A stretch of DNA of 61,522 nucleotides from an uncultured Lentisphaerota bacterium. Lineage in GTDB: Bacteria > Verrucomicrobiota > Kiritimatiellia > CAIQIC01. How positions within the stretch are numbered: position 1 is the stretch's first letter; the number at the start of each line of letters is the position of its first letter. This document shows, piece by piece, positions 10,624 to 18,731 of this stretch. The DNA is taken from assembly GCA_903912445.1 (NCBI GenBank), contig CAIWHP010000197.1, positions 1 to 61,522 on the forward strand. The letters run 5' to 3'. The position numbers and the translations under genes are program-made. The notes beneath the pieces were generated by a model, which saw only the letters and a program-made list of their open reading frames with translations, did no database searches and was not told the origin of the DNA.

Positions 10624-11433
10624 TCACTTCGGTTGGTGGTGGTTGTAGAACCCGAATAGCGGGCGACCATGCCGACGGCAAGCATTTTCAAGTTGGGTAA
10701 TCGTGCCATCTAGCCATGCCTTGTCCTTGGCCAGCAACTCCCAGTCGTCCGGCAGATGGGCGGCGGCATAGGCTTTGGCGACATCATTCCGGTTCCCACA
10801 TCGCAAGTTAAGGGCCTCACCCCATATCTCATCGGCATTGGCCGCGGCTTCAGCAACCAACGCGCCCACGTCGGTCACCCTCGGCAAGATGGGACCGATG
10901 AACAGATAGGTGCGAATTCCTTCACAATGTAGTTCCTTCAAAGCCTTAAGCCGACGGGACACGGCGGCAGCACCAGGTTCGAAGCAGCGGCGATACCCAT
11001 CATTGAGCATGGCGAGGCTGATGCCGACGCTACACCGAGATCCTGCTTGCTGGAGCAGATCTATGTCACGCACAACCAAATCGGACTTCGTGAGGAGGGA
11101 GAACGTGACTTTCTTGGCAACCAATTGACGCACAGCTTCACGTGTGATGCCATAACGGCGCTCCAAAGGCTGGTAAGCGTCACAGACGGACCCGACGAGT
11201 GTGCTTCCGGAGGGGATGCGGTGAGCGAGCTGCCGCGCGAGTATATCGGGTGTGTTCTTCTTGACATCGACAAACCGCCCCCACGGCTCCTTGTGGCCAG
11301 TGAATCTGCGCATAAACCTTGCATAGCAGTACGCGCAGGCATGGTGGCAGCCGACATACGGGTTCAGGCAGTGAGATGACGCGGGTAATTTACTAGCCTG
11401 AAGCACGGACTTGACTGTGATTTCGCGGATCAT
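10624..11433 (-). CDS. Radical SAM protein, SPL/Rv2578c-like
   Basis: 269 residues with the radical SAM cluster GCHHACAYCYA (cysteines 29, 33 and 36) close to the N-terminus, followed by a TIM-barrel-like region with SLLTKSDLVVRD and FIGPILP. The layout, MIREITVKSVL then cysteine motif, fits the SPL-family radical SAM proteins (Rv2578c type), whose substrates are mostly unknown; spore photoproduct lyase itself repairs DNA lesions. The ATG at 11433 overlaps the stop of the PreA-like gene (ATGA), indicating tight operon structure. The nearby ferredoxin-domain enzyme could supply electrons (inference). Confidence 0.75.
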   Translation of the reverse strand: MIREITVKSVLQASKLPASSHCLNPYVGCHHACAYCYARFMRRFTGHKEPWGRFVDVKKNTPDILARQLAHRIPSGSTLVGSVCDAYQPLERRYGITREAVRQLVAKKVTFSLLTKSDLVVRDIDLLQQAGSRCSVGISLAMLNDGYRRCFEPGAAAVSRRLKALKELHCEGIRTYLFIGPILPRVTDVGALVAEAAANADEIWGEALNLRCGNRNDVAKAYAAAHLPDDWELLAKDKAWLDGTITQLENACRRHGRPLFGFYNHHQPK

Positions 11434-12599
11434 GGTTTTTCCTTTTTGTTGGTTACGGAATCAGTTGGAACAATGGCTCTGTTGGGACATATCGCGGCGC
11501 AATAACCGCAGCCTTCGCAACGCTCGTTTAAGATGTGCGCCCCATCAGATTTCATGATAACGGCACAACACATCATCTGTTGGGTGCAAAGGCCGCAGCC
11601 CAGACAACGGCTGCGGCAGACGGAGAAGCGGCTCGTTTCAGCGTTGAGGTGAGGATTCTCTTCCCTGTTGCAGGAATCTGCCTCAATTGCAGCAACGACC
11701 TGGTTGATCCACGCCACTCCGTGCTCAAGCACAGGTGAGGCAACCTGGACGGCGGAGGCTCCCATGTACAGCAAAAGCAGGCAGTCAGCTGCGCTACTGA
11801 CACCCCCGCCGGCCAAAACCGGGAGCGAAGACTCCCGCCGAAGCCGGGCTAGATAATCTAGGGTGGCAGGAAGTTGGGTTGGGCCGAATAGAGAAGCCGT
11901 TGGAAAGCATGAGGCTTGATGGAAACTTGGAAACGTTCCGAACCGCGTTGTAACCGGGGGAACGGCATACCGCAGTGAATCCAAGATAGACCACCCGCAG
12001 ATGTCTACGTTGCCAAGGGCTGCAAGTGCGGCTCCGGGCCGCAGTTCCTGATTGAGTTTGGGTAGCAGTGGCAACGGGGAAGAGTCCCGCAGAGTGCGAA
12101 GCAGACGGGTCAGGCGCTTCTGGGCCTCGGGTAACGAGATGTCAACATCCAGATAAAACAGATCAAGCTGGACGCAAGCAGGACTCAGGGATTCGAAGAG
12201 GCGCAGTGTTTCAACCCAAGGCTCGGGGTCCATGGTATGGCCAGCGATGCTGGGGATGACTGGCATGGAGAACGAACGCCTCGCGGTTGTCAAAAGCGAA
12301 TACGCCGCTTCTGGTGAGAGGAGTTCACGCGCGATGTTTGACGTCCCCCAAAGTCCGCGCGGTGTACGGTGGAAGCGGCGCCCGACAGCCGCGTCACCGG
12401 ACGGCGTCCAAGAGAGCGTATGGCAAGACTTGAGGATAGCAGCTCCGGCTCCCGCGGCAGCGCACCGACGCAAGCGGGTAATGTCTTCGGTTGCAGGCGA
12501 TGAGGCGATCACGAGCGGATTTGTCAACAGCTGCGCGCCCAGGAAGTAAGGCGAGGACAGTATTCCTTTGGCGCGTGCTGCTCTGTTTTCGCGGTTCAT
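11430..12599 (-). CDS. PreA/dihydroorotate dehydrogenase-like flavoenzyme with C-terminal 2[4Fe-4S] ferredoxin domain
   Basis: About 389 residues. The N-terminal 320 form an FMN TIM barrel of the dihydroorotate/dihydropyrimidine dehydrogenase type (PLVIASSP, IPSIAGH, VLAGGGVSSAAD, GASAVQVASP). The last 70 carry two cluster motifs, CRSRCLGCGLC and CEGCGYCAAICP. Enzymes of this shape reduce or oxidise pyrimidine-like rings using ferredoxin electrons; the substrate here is unknown. The ATG at 12599 is preceded by a spaced AGGA; the in-frame TTG further up is less likely. It lies between two radical SAM genes and may reduce their clusters or act on the same substrate (inference). Confidence 0.75.
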   Translation of the reverse strand: MNRENRAARAKGILSSPYFLGAQLLTNPLVIASSPATEDITRLRRCAAAGAGAAILKSCHTLSWTPSGDAAVGRRFHRTPRGLWGTSNIARELLSPEAAYSLLTTARRSFSMPVIPSIAGHTMDPEPWVETLRLFESLSPACVQLDLFYLDVDISLPEAQKRLTRLLRTLRDSSPLPLLPKLNQELRPGAALAALGNVDICGWSILDSLRYAVPPVTTRFGTFPSFHQASCFPTASLFGPTQLPATLDYLARLRRESSLPVLAGGGVSSAADCLLLLYMGASAVQVASPVLEHGVAWINQVVAAIEADSCNREENPHLNAETSRFSVCRSRCLGCGLCTQQMMCCAVIMKSDGAHILNERCEGCGYCAAICPNRAIVPTDSVTNKKEKP

Positions 12600-12619
12600 G
12601 ATAGTCCTCGTCTCCCGTA

Positions 12620-13675
12620 TCAAGCGGCGTGCTCCTGGTTTATCCGGGCTAGCCTCGCGTATGCGATGGTCGCACAGGAATCAACGGTACCGACCTGCGT
12701 CTTCATGTGGGATGTTACAGAGTTCGCGAGCAGTTCCGCCACAGACGATTGGGTGATATTGCCGATCACGAAGTCCTGATGCAGCGGTTGTCCCTGCTGC
12801 GCGTAGGCCCAAGGGCAGGACAGCATGGTGCCATTCGGCATTGCGCACCAAGCTGCCGGCCCAATCTTACAGGCCCCTTGAATATCGGGTTGAGCGAAGC
12901 ACTTCAGCGCGCATTGAAACTTGATCTTAGGGCCACATCCTCTGCCAAGTTCCTGCCAAATTCGAATGGCTTTGCGGTATTCATCAGGGCTAGGCTCCAG
13001 CATCCCACTTGCCAAAGCACCGCGGCCCACGGGGAAGAACCTGATCAGGGTGATTTCGGAAATGCCAGCATCGGATGCGTCACCGTAGATCCGGATGATC
13101 GTATCCCTTGCAACATTGTTCGTCGTAACGGGACACTCGGCATGGATACCCATACCCAGGCGACGGATGTCGCGAGCGATACTCAGATTATCACGTGAGT
13201 ATTCGCTGCAACCATCAAGCGTGATATGAACGGAGCCAGGACGGGGGTAATTGACCATCCGGGCCAGTTCCGCCAGCCAGATCCTTAACGTGGCCGCCGT
13301 GGCCGTCACGGCAACCTGGCTTGGACTGGTATGCTCCACGAGCCAAGGAATGAGCTCATGCCTTACCCACGGGAGGGCCAGGCAATCGCCACCAGAGAGA
13401 TCGAATTTCGTTGCCGGTGCCTCGTCCAGCAGCCGGTCAAGCGACGATAGCCATTGCTCTAGCTTTAGCTCGCGTCCCGCTTCAGTTTCCCGAATTGCTT
13501 GGTCGGCACACTTCTCGACGGTGGCTCCGTAGATGGCGCTCACTGCGCAGTGAGCACAGCGTTCGGTGCAGCACCGGGTGATGTTCAGAATTACTGTTGG
13601 GGCGATACATCCGCCACCGATAACCGCATTCACAGCCTTGCGGTGCGACCACCCGATACTGTCGACCTTTGCCAT
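12620..13675 (-). CDS. Radical SAM enzyme with SPASM-like C-terminus
   Basis: 351 residues. The radical SAM motif is C-x3-C-x2-C at residues 36, 40 and 43 (CTERCAHC), followed by FDLSGGDCLAL and LIRFFPVGRGA, as in MoaA/PqqE/heme-maturase-like enzymes. The C-terminal third has further cysteines (FQCALKC, GACKIGP, WCAMPNG, LSCPWA), consistent with auxiliary Fe-S clusters. The frame is open to an ATG at 13774, also with a good ribosome site, but a -24/-12 promoter at 13739-13754 lies inside that extension. Transcripts would begin near 13727, so ATG 13675 (AAGGAG seven bases before) is preferred. It is the first gene of the operon controlled by the divergent CARF activator. Substrate unknown. Confidence 0.78.
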   Translation of the reverse strand: MAKVDSIGWSHRKAVNAVIGGGCIAPTVILNITRCCTERCAHCAVSAIYGATVEKCADQAIRETEAGRELKLEQWLSSLDRLLDEAPATKFDLSGGDCLALPWVRHELIPWLVEHTSPSQVAVTATAATLRIWLAELARMVNYPRPGSVHITLDGCSEYSRDNLSIARDIRRLGMGIHAECPVTTNNVARDTIIRIYGDASDAGISEITLIRFFPVGRGALASGMLEPSPDEYRKAIRIWQELGRGCGPKIKFQCALKCFAQPDIQGACKIGPAAWCAMPNGTMLSCPWAYAQQGQPLHQDFVIGNITQSSVAELLANSVTSHMKTQVGTVDSCATIAYARLARINQEHAA

Positions 13676-13738
13676 CTTGCTCTCCTTCCAGTGCGCGCGA
13701 CTTTTGCCGCTGTGTTTGTCTGATCGGATGACCCATAT

Positions 13739-13754
13739 GCAGCCCCCATGCCAA
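13739..13754 (-). promoter_or_regulatory. Sigma54 (-24/-12) promoter of the radical SAM operon
   Basis: Minus-strand TTGGCATGGGGGCTGCA reproduces the sigma54 consensus, with GG at 13752-13751 and GC at 13740-13739 exactly ten bases apart (TGGCA-G....-TGCA). Predicted start of transcription is near 13727, giving a leader of about 52 bases to ATG 13675. The divergent gene encodes a sigma54-dependent activator, which supports the call. Confidence 0.75.
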
Positions 13755-13803
13755 CCGCCTTTTTGACTCTTCATGCGCGAACTCCTTACTCGCTGTGGGG
13801 CTG

Positions 13804-13836
13804 GTTGTTACGGGTATTTATAGGATACGCGACAAC
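13804..13836. promoter_or_regulatory. Imperfect palindrome, candidate enhancer (UAS) for the CARF activator
   Basis: GTTGTTACG at 13804-13812 and CGCGACAAC at 13828-13836 are inverted repeats matching at seven of nine positions with a 15-base spacer. They lie about 77-109 bases upstream of the predicted sigma54 start site, a usual enhancer distance, and between the divergent activator and its presumed target operon. Confidence 0.45.
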
Positions 13837-13904
13837 TACGCTAGCAGAGGAAATATCACTATTTTCCTTGTGCTTTACATAAGTTTTCTTGTACTATTAA
13901 GGGC

Positions 13905-15419
13905 ATGAAAAGAATCCTTCTAGCGTGGATCGGCGATGCCGATCTGCGCGCATCACAGAGTGAGTCAGGAGAAGAGAAAGGGCCAATCGCGCAAGTCGCG
14001 TGTGCTCGCGATTTTGACGGAGTGGTACTTCTGGCAACAAGGTCGGAGCCAATATGGAAGCCGTATGTAGCGTGGTTCTCCCGTGTCACGAAACTCGTTC
14101 CAAAGGTCAAACAAGTTCCCATGGCGGACCCTACAGACTTCAGGTCAATTTACACTGGGGCGGTGAAGGCGATTCGCGAGACGGAAAGTGCGTATGGACG
14201 AGACCACCTGCGCATGACGTATCACTTGAGCCCCGGAACGCCCGCCATGCAAGCCGTGTGGATCATACTGTCCAAGATGTACCCGGCTGATCTGATTCAG
14301 TCATCACGCCAAAAAGGCGTCCAGAATGTAGAATTTCCGTTCGACATTTTTGCGGAATACATACCCGAGACATCCGCTGCGAGCGCGGGCGAAGTCATGA
14401 GTCTGGCCCAAGGGGTCGCACCTGCAGCGCCGGAATTCGGCGACATACTACACGCGAGCGATGAGATGCAGCAGGCCATTCGCCGTGCACGCAGGATGGC
14501 GTTGTTTGACGTGCCTGTTCTGGTCCTCGGAGAATCCGGAACCGGGAAGGAACTTTTTGCGAGGGCGATCCATGCGGCGAGCAGTCGGCATGCGCAACCT
14601 CTGCTGACCCTGAACTGCGCCGCGTTGCCGGAGGACCTAGTGGAGAGCGATTTGTTCGGGCATGAAAAAGGTGCGTTTACCAATGCGGTGACGATGAAGA
14701 AAGGTCGTTTCGAATTGGCGGACAAGGGCAGTCTCTTTCTGGATGAAATCGCGGAATTGTCACCTGCAATTCAAGCGAAATTACTGCGTGTGCTGCAAGA
14801 GGGTGAGTTCACGCGGGTAGGCGGGACAAAGACGCTCAGATGTGATGTCCGCATCATAGGAGCGACTAATCGCAATCTGATGGAACAAGTGAGGCGTGGC
14901 AAGTTTCGTGAGGATTTGTATTATCGCCTAGCCGTTGGAGTCATTCTTCTGCCACCGTTACGGAAGCGCAGTGGGGATGTTAGACTGCTGGTCGATGCAA
15001 TCGTCGGAAAAATCAACAGGAAGTTTTCATCTCAAGTGACATGGGAAAACAAAACTCTTACGCCTGGGGCGGTGAACCGGCTCCTTCAACACGCCTGGCC
15101 GGGCAATGTTCGTGAACTCCAGAATGTCCTGACGAGAGCTCTGGTTTGGTGCGGAACGAAGAGGGTTGATGAGGCCGCGATTGCTGATGCCTTGGCGACT
15201 GAATCTCTGGCGGAGGGTGAAAAGGAGACTGTTCTTGGGCGGGATTTGGGCGCAGGGTTTCAACTGGAAGAAGTGTTGGCTGAAATTGCCCGACAAAACA
15301 TCGAGCGAGCGTTGGTGCTAAGCAGGGGAAACAAGACCCAGGCGGCCAAATTGCTGGGCCTGCCAAGTTATCAAACGCTTACTAATTGGATGACTAAGTA
15401 TGAAGTGGTAATATCATGA
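13905..15419 (+). CDS. RtcR-like CARF-domain sigma54-dependent transcriptional activator
   Basis: 504 residues in three parts. Residues 1-150 are a CARF/RtcR sensor domain: MKRILLAWIG, then YHLSPGTPAMQAVW (106-119) and ADLIQSS (128-134), the last matching E. coli RtcR closely. Residues 180-420 are the AAA+ domain with Walker A GESGTGKE (209-216), GAFTNA at 256-261 in place of GAFTGA, Walker B GSLFLDEI (275-282) and REDLYYRL. The C-terminus is a Fis-type HTH (NKTQAAKLLGL). Characterised CARF domains bind nucleotide or RNA-end ligands; RtcR drives RNA repair genes rtcBA. Here no rtcBA is near; the divergent radical SAM operon with its sigma54 promoter is the likely target. A weak -35/-10 (13868/13892) would make its transcript almost leaderless. 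Confidence 0.85.
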   Translation: MKRILLAWIGDADLRASQSESGEEKGPIAQVACARDFDGVVLLATRSEPIWKPYVAWFSRVTKLVPKVKQVPMADPTDFRSIYTGAVKAIRETESAYGRDHLRMTYHLSPGTPAMQAVWIILSKMYPADLIQSSRQKGVQNVEFPFDIFAEYIPETSAASAGEVMSLAQGVAPAAPEFGDILHASDEMQQAIRRARRMALFDVPVLVLGESGTGKELFARAIHAASSRHAQPLLTLNCAALPEDLVESDLFGHEKGAFTNAVTMKKGRFELADKGSLFLDEIAELSPAIQAKLLRVLQEGEFTRVGGTKTLRCDVRIIGATNRNLMEQVRRGKFREDLYYRLAVGVILLPPLRKRSGDVRLLVDAIVGKINRKFSSQVTWENKTLTPGAVNRLLQHAWPGNVRELQNVLTRALVWCGTKRVDEAAIADALATESLAEGEKETVLGRDLGAGFQLEEVLAEIARQNIERALVLSRGNKTQAAKLLGLPSYQTLTNWMTKYEVVIS

Positions 15420-15503
15420 TGATTGTCACATTATATTGAATCCACAGGGCATACCGCCGACCTTGACGATATCAAGGCCTCATCGTAAGCATCTCGTGAC
15501 GAG

Positions 15504-17462
15504 TCATGCCCGCTTGGTCGATGGTTCGGAGTCAGGCTGCTCGTCTCTATCTTGGATTACATTAGGCGTCAGCCAGTCACTATCAGGTCTCGCAATTAGT
15601 CGGGCGTTGTTATATGCCCAATCCAGTTCAAGAATCGTGCGCCCGACGTAAGCACCACCCTCTCGCTCCACCGCTATTGCCAAGTCGACGCGCCGTGGAT
15701 CTTCAATGCAAAGAGGCAAAAGCAATTGCATTCTATGCTGACTGAAAAAATATTGTGGTACAGCCGTCTTATAATTCCACTTTATCCTCTCCAAGGCCCG
15801 CTCAATGGCCATCTTCAAATAATCGGCGAGGTAGGATTGAATCTCGCCGGGATCTTTCATGTCCAAAGGAACTCGTTCTTGCAGTTTCTTGGGCAATCTC
15901 TGGCAACGCTCCCCGACAATATGGTCCGTAACTGCATCAAGCCGTAGGCTTGTATCGTAAACAACGTCGCGTGGATCGGTGAAATATTCAGCTCTTTCAG
16001 GCAAGTCAGGGAAAATCGACATATAACTACGCCCACGGATGATTTCTCCTCGTGCAACGAAACACTCGAAAGTCCAGAGCGGGTCACCTGGATGACAAAC
16101 TATATTCTTCGTAAAACCGGCGTAGACCGGGCGATACGTATGATCTACCAAGCCCGTATTAAAGGCTGCCTTCTCATGCCCCTCTTTAGTTCGGGCAATT
16201 TTAATCTTACGTTGTTCCGCTGGCTTGCCTGCGTCTTCCTCCTCAAGCCTCTGAAATGTATAGAAGAGGTAGCTTTCTAGGATCGGAAACCTGCTGTGGT
16301 GACTTGAGTCACGGTATTCCCAGTTTTCTCCCGGCAGGACTTTTGCCGCCAAGTCTTCGAGCATTCGAGCTTCATCGTCGATATGCGCGAAGCGCCGTAA
16401 GGGCAATTCTTTTTGGACGCAAACGGCGTAACGCCTAGCAGTATCACCGGATACAATCAAGGAGACGGACCAGCCTTCCTCTAAATTTCCTTCTTTAGAA
16501 AATACATCTCGCCGCCTGACTGGAACCGATAAACTAGAACTTTCTAATCGAATCGTCCCGACACCAGTTTTACGATTCCATGCCTCCACAACGCCAAAGG
16601 CGGGTGAAATCCTGTTTACGTTAGCTGCTTTTAAGCCTCTAGGACTTTCCGCTATCTGAGAGAATACAACATAATTTCCTGCAAATGGATCATCGATGAA
16701 TCTAGTTGTGTCGCCCAAGGCATCCCTAAAGAAAAAAAGGTCGTCCTTCATCTCGGCACATTGTATGAAGCCAAATCCGCGATCTGTGATGAACTTAGCG
16801 ACAATCCCATAATGCCAAGAGATCATAACATGGGATGCGACAAGGCCCTTTTCACCTTTTTGGGTTTTATATGAAACGGAATCTCCGGGAATTGGTAACC
16901 CTAGATTTGGGTGCGTGATCTTGCTAATATGGAAAAAGGCCTCTTCTCCCGTTGTGCTGTTTTTTATAAATCCGAAATCCCTTTCATTCAGCCTGGAAAT
17001 CGTGCCATGTTGAAGCTCTTCATTTGCCGTATTTAAAGCATGCATCTGCGGAACTTCTGGCGGTCGCGATGGATTTCCGTCCGAACTTTTCCGGACAAGC
17101 ACTTGTCGTGACGCGTTGGCATCGGTACTATTCGTTGTCTCCGGAGCTCCGTCCATACCGGTTCGGGATCTTGCGAATCTTCTGTCAGTATCATCCCGTC
17201 TAATTTCTATAGAATCGCACGCTGCGAGCAGATCAGAAAGATTTCTAAAACCAAGATGATAAGGGTCAAAACTGGGCGCGATGAATCTTATCGCAGAACC
17301 AAGCGTGGTGAACAGGGTCCAGCCCTGTTCATCTAATCGGCAAGTTGTAAGAGCCCGTTGGATGAGATTGTTCGTTTCCGTTGTGACGCGTGGCCTGCTG
17401 GTGATCGCTTTCACACCATCAATCTGCCCGTCGTCCCGCTCCTGATGGTCGGAATTGTTCAT
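15504..17462 (-). CDS. OST-HTH/LOTUS, cold-shock and DUF3825 domain RNA-binding protein
   Basis: 652 residues. Residues 28-90 form an OST-HTH (LOTUS) winged helix (NNLIQRALTT ... FRNLSDLLAAC). Then come cold-shock-type beta barrels at about 151-212 (HGTISRLNERDFGFIKN) and 218-285 (YGIVAKFITDRGFGFIQ), and a degenerate third at 289-350. About 370-640 is a DUF3825 domain (ENWEYRD, FNTGLVDHTYRPVYAGF, WTFECF). All recognisable parts are RNA-binding or RNA-associated folds, so a cytoplasmic RNA-targeting role is inferred. It converges with the CARF activator gene (85 bases between stops). ATG 17462 has AGAGGA ten bases upstream. No nuclease motif is visible; DUF3825 has no settled activity. Confidence 0.82.
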   Translation of the reverse strand: MNNSDHQERDDGQIDGVKAITSRPRVTTETNNLIQRALTTCRLDEQGWTLFTTLGSAIRFIAPSFDPYHLGFRNLSDLLAACDSIEIRRDDTDRRFARSRTGMDGAPETTNSTDANASRQVLVRKSSDGNPSRPPEVPQMHALNTANEELQHGTISRLNERDFGFIKNSTTGEEAFFHISKITHPNLGLPIPGDSVSYKTQKGEKGLVASHVMISWHYGIVAKFITDRGFGFIQCAEMKDDLFFFRDALGDTTRFIDDPFAGNYVVFSQIAESPRGLKAANVNRISPAFGVVEAWNRKTGVGTIRLESSSLSVPVRRRDVFSKEGNLEEGWSVSLIVSGDTARRYAVCVQKELPLRRFAHIDDEARMLEDLAAKVLPGENWEYRDSSHHSRFPILESYLFYTFQRLEEEDAGKPAEQRKIKIARTKEGHEKAAFNTGLVDHTYRPVYAGFTKNIVCHPGDPLWTFECFVARGEIIRGRSYMSIFPDLPERAEYFTDPRDVVYDTSLRLDAVTDHIVGERCQRLPKKLQERVPLDMKDPGEIQSYLADYLKMAIERALERIKWNYKTAVPQYFFSQHRMQLLLPLCIEDPRRVDLAIAVEREGGAYVGRTILELDWAYNNARLIARPDSDWLTPNVIQDRDEQPDSEPSTKRA

Positions 17463-17490
17463 CGTTAATCCTCTTTATGAAACCGTAAAA

Positions 17491-17519
17491 TAATTACCAA
17501 GCCTTCCGTTACAGCACAA
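17491..17519 (-). promoter_or_regulatory. Candidate sigma70 promoter of the OST-HTH gene
   Basis: On the minus strand TTGTGC (17519-17514) and TAATTA (17496-17491) are separated by 17 bases; the start of transcription would be near 17484, giving a leader of about 22 bases that contains the AGAGGA ribosome site. Only three of six -35 bases match strongly, so this is tentative. Confidence 0.35.
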
Positions 17520-17554
17520 GAAGAATTGTCCGTAGGGCAAACGCATCTAAAATC

Positions 17555-18440
17555 CCTGCAGATGGAGGAGATAACGATGTTCCAGCCTGCGCTCTTCTGT
17601 TTGCCCCGGATACCGCTTTGTTTGGTCGTGTCGCGCGTGAGCAGGTTGAGGGCTAAACGGCGTAGGGTGGCGAGGTTTGCGGTCGCGTGGCCGCTACGGG
17701 CGAGGCTCTGATCCCCGTAGAACTGCACCGTCGAGCACCAGTGAAGTTGATTCTCGATGCCCCAGTGGTCGCGGATAGCGAGGGCGAAGCGCGGCGCGTC
17801 GAGCGCGAGACTGTAGCGGTAGTAGCGCCGCTCATCTGGACTTGGCCCTTAGACTCGCGCACGGCTTCGACCACGCCCACGTTGAGCAAGCCTTCCCACG
17901 GTGCGCGGCCCGCGAACCAAACCAAGTGCTCGCTTTGCCAGTAACGTCGGGTTTCAAGCCGGTCTTGGTTCTCCTCCACGGTTTCGGTGTAGACCAGTTC
18001 GCCCGGCGCTTGGAGGGTCGCGTGGTCGAGGTAGGTGCGGACTTCTGCGTGGATCGTGGCGTGATTGCCTATGAGCGCCAGCACAGATTCGGCGTCGGCT
18101 TCGATGATCTCGCGGGCGATGTTCTTCTGGAAGCCCATGGCGTCCAACGTCACGATGCAGCCGGCCAAGTCCAAGTCGCACGGGAGGGGAGGGATTGCGG
18201 TGCTCTCGTTGAACTTTTCTTCGACCAGAAAATGTCGAGCACCAAGCCGTTGCGGACCGCCCACGCGTTGACCATGTAGGGCACGCCGCCGGTCTGGATA
18301 GCGCGGCGCAACGCCTTGCCATCCATCGCCACTATCTCATCGTTCATCGTGCTCGTGCTGTGCGTGCCGCCGGCAGCCTCCCCGCCACCTCAGCGGTTCG
18401 CCGGACCCAGCGGAAGAATTGCGATGCGTCTGTCCTGCAG
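17555..18440 (-). pseudogene. Decayed ISAs1-family transposase
   Basis: The ISAs1 signature can be read only across three frames: FFRWVRRTAEVAG and VAMDGKALRRAI then VNAWAVRNGLVLD (about 18420-18230); STAIPPLPCDLDLAGCIVTL with DAMGFQKNIA and RRYWQSEHLVW (about 18230-17840); and IRDHWGIENQLHW, NLATLRRLALNLL and KQKSAGWN (about 17800-17580). At least two frameshifts and loss of most of the N-terminal region make it non-functional. No clear terminal inverted repeats or target duplication were found. It marks past IS activity between the island's replication module and its cargo. The 290 bases from 18441 to 18731 hold no further gene. Confidence 0.85.
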
Positions 18441-18731
18441 ATATGTCTTCAGTCCCATGAGCGCACATTGCTGAGCAGCAAATACGATCAATGTAAGGCA
18501 AAGTTAGGGAACGGGATCACAGGCTACTCCTGACATGCCCTGGCCGCGTCGCAGATGGCAGTGGGGAGAAGGCTCTCTGGGCCGCAGCATGGGGTCGTGC
18601 CTGAGTAGTAGTGTCCACTGCCTGAAGGATCCAGCACTTCGCACTCTTGGCCACCGCGCAACACCGCTCAAGGCTCTGTACTTCCAGAAAAAAGGGGGTG
18701 TTTTTCCTAAGGTTGTAGGGGTTAGGCGGTC

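Noticed and set aside
13482-13754. 90-codon minus-strand frame that could be a peptide precursor for the radical SAM enzyme
   Set aside because: It overlaps the radical SAM gene and its promoter in another phase and shows no precursor features.
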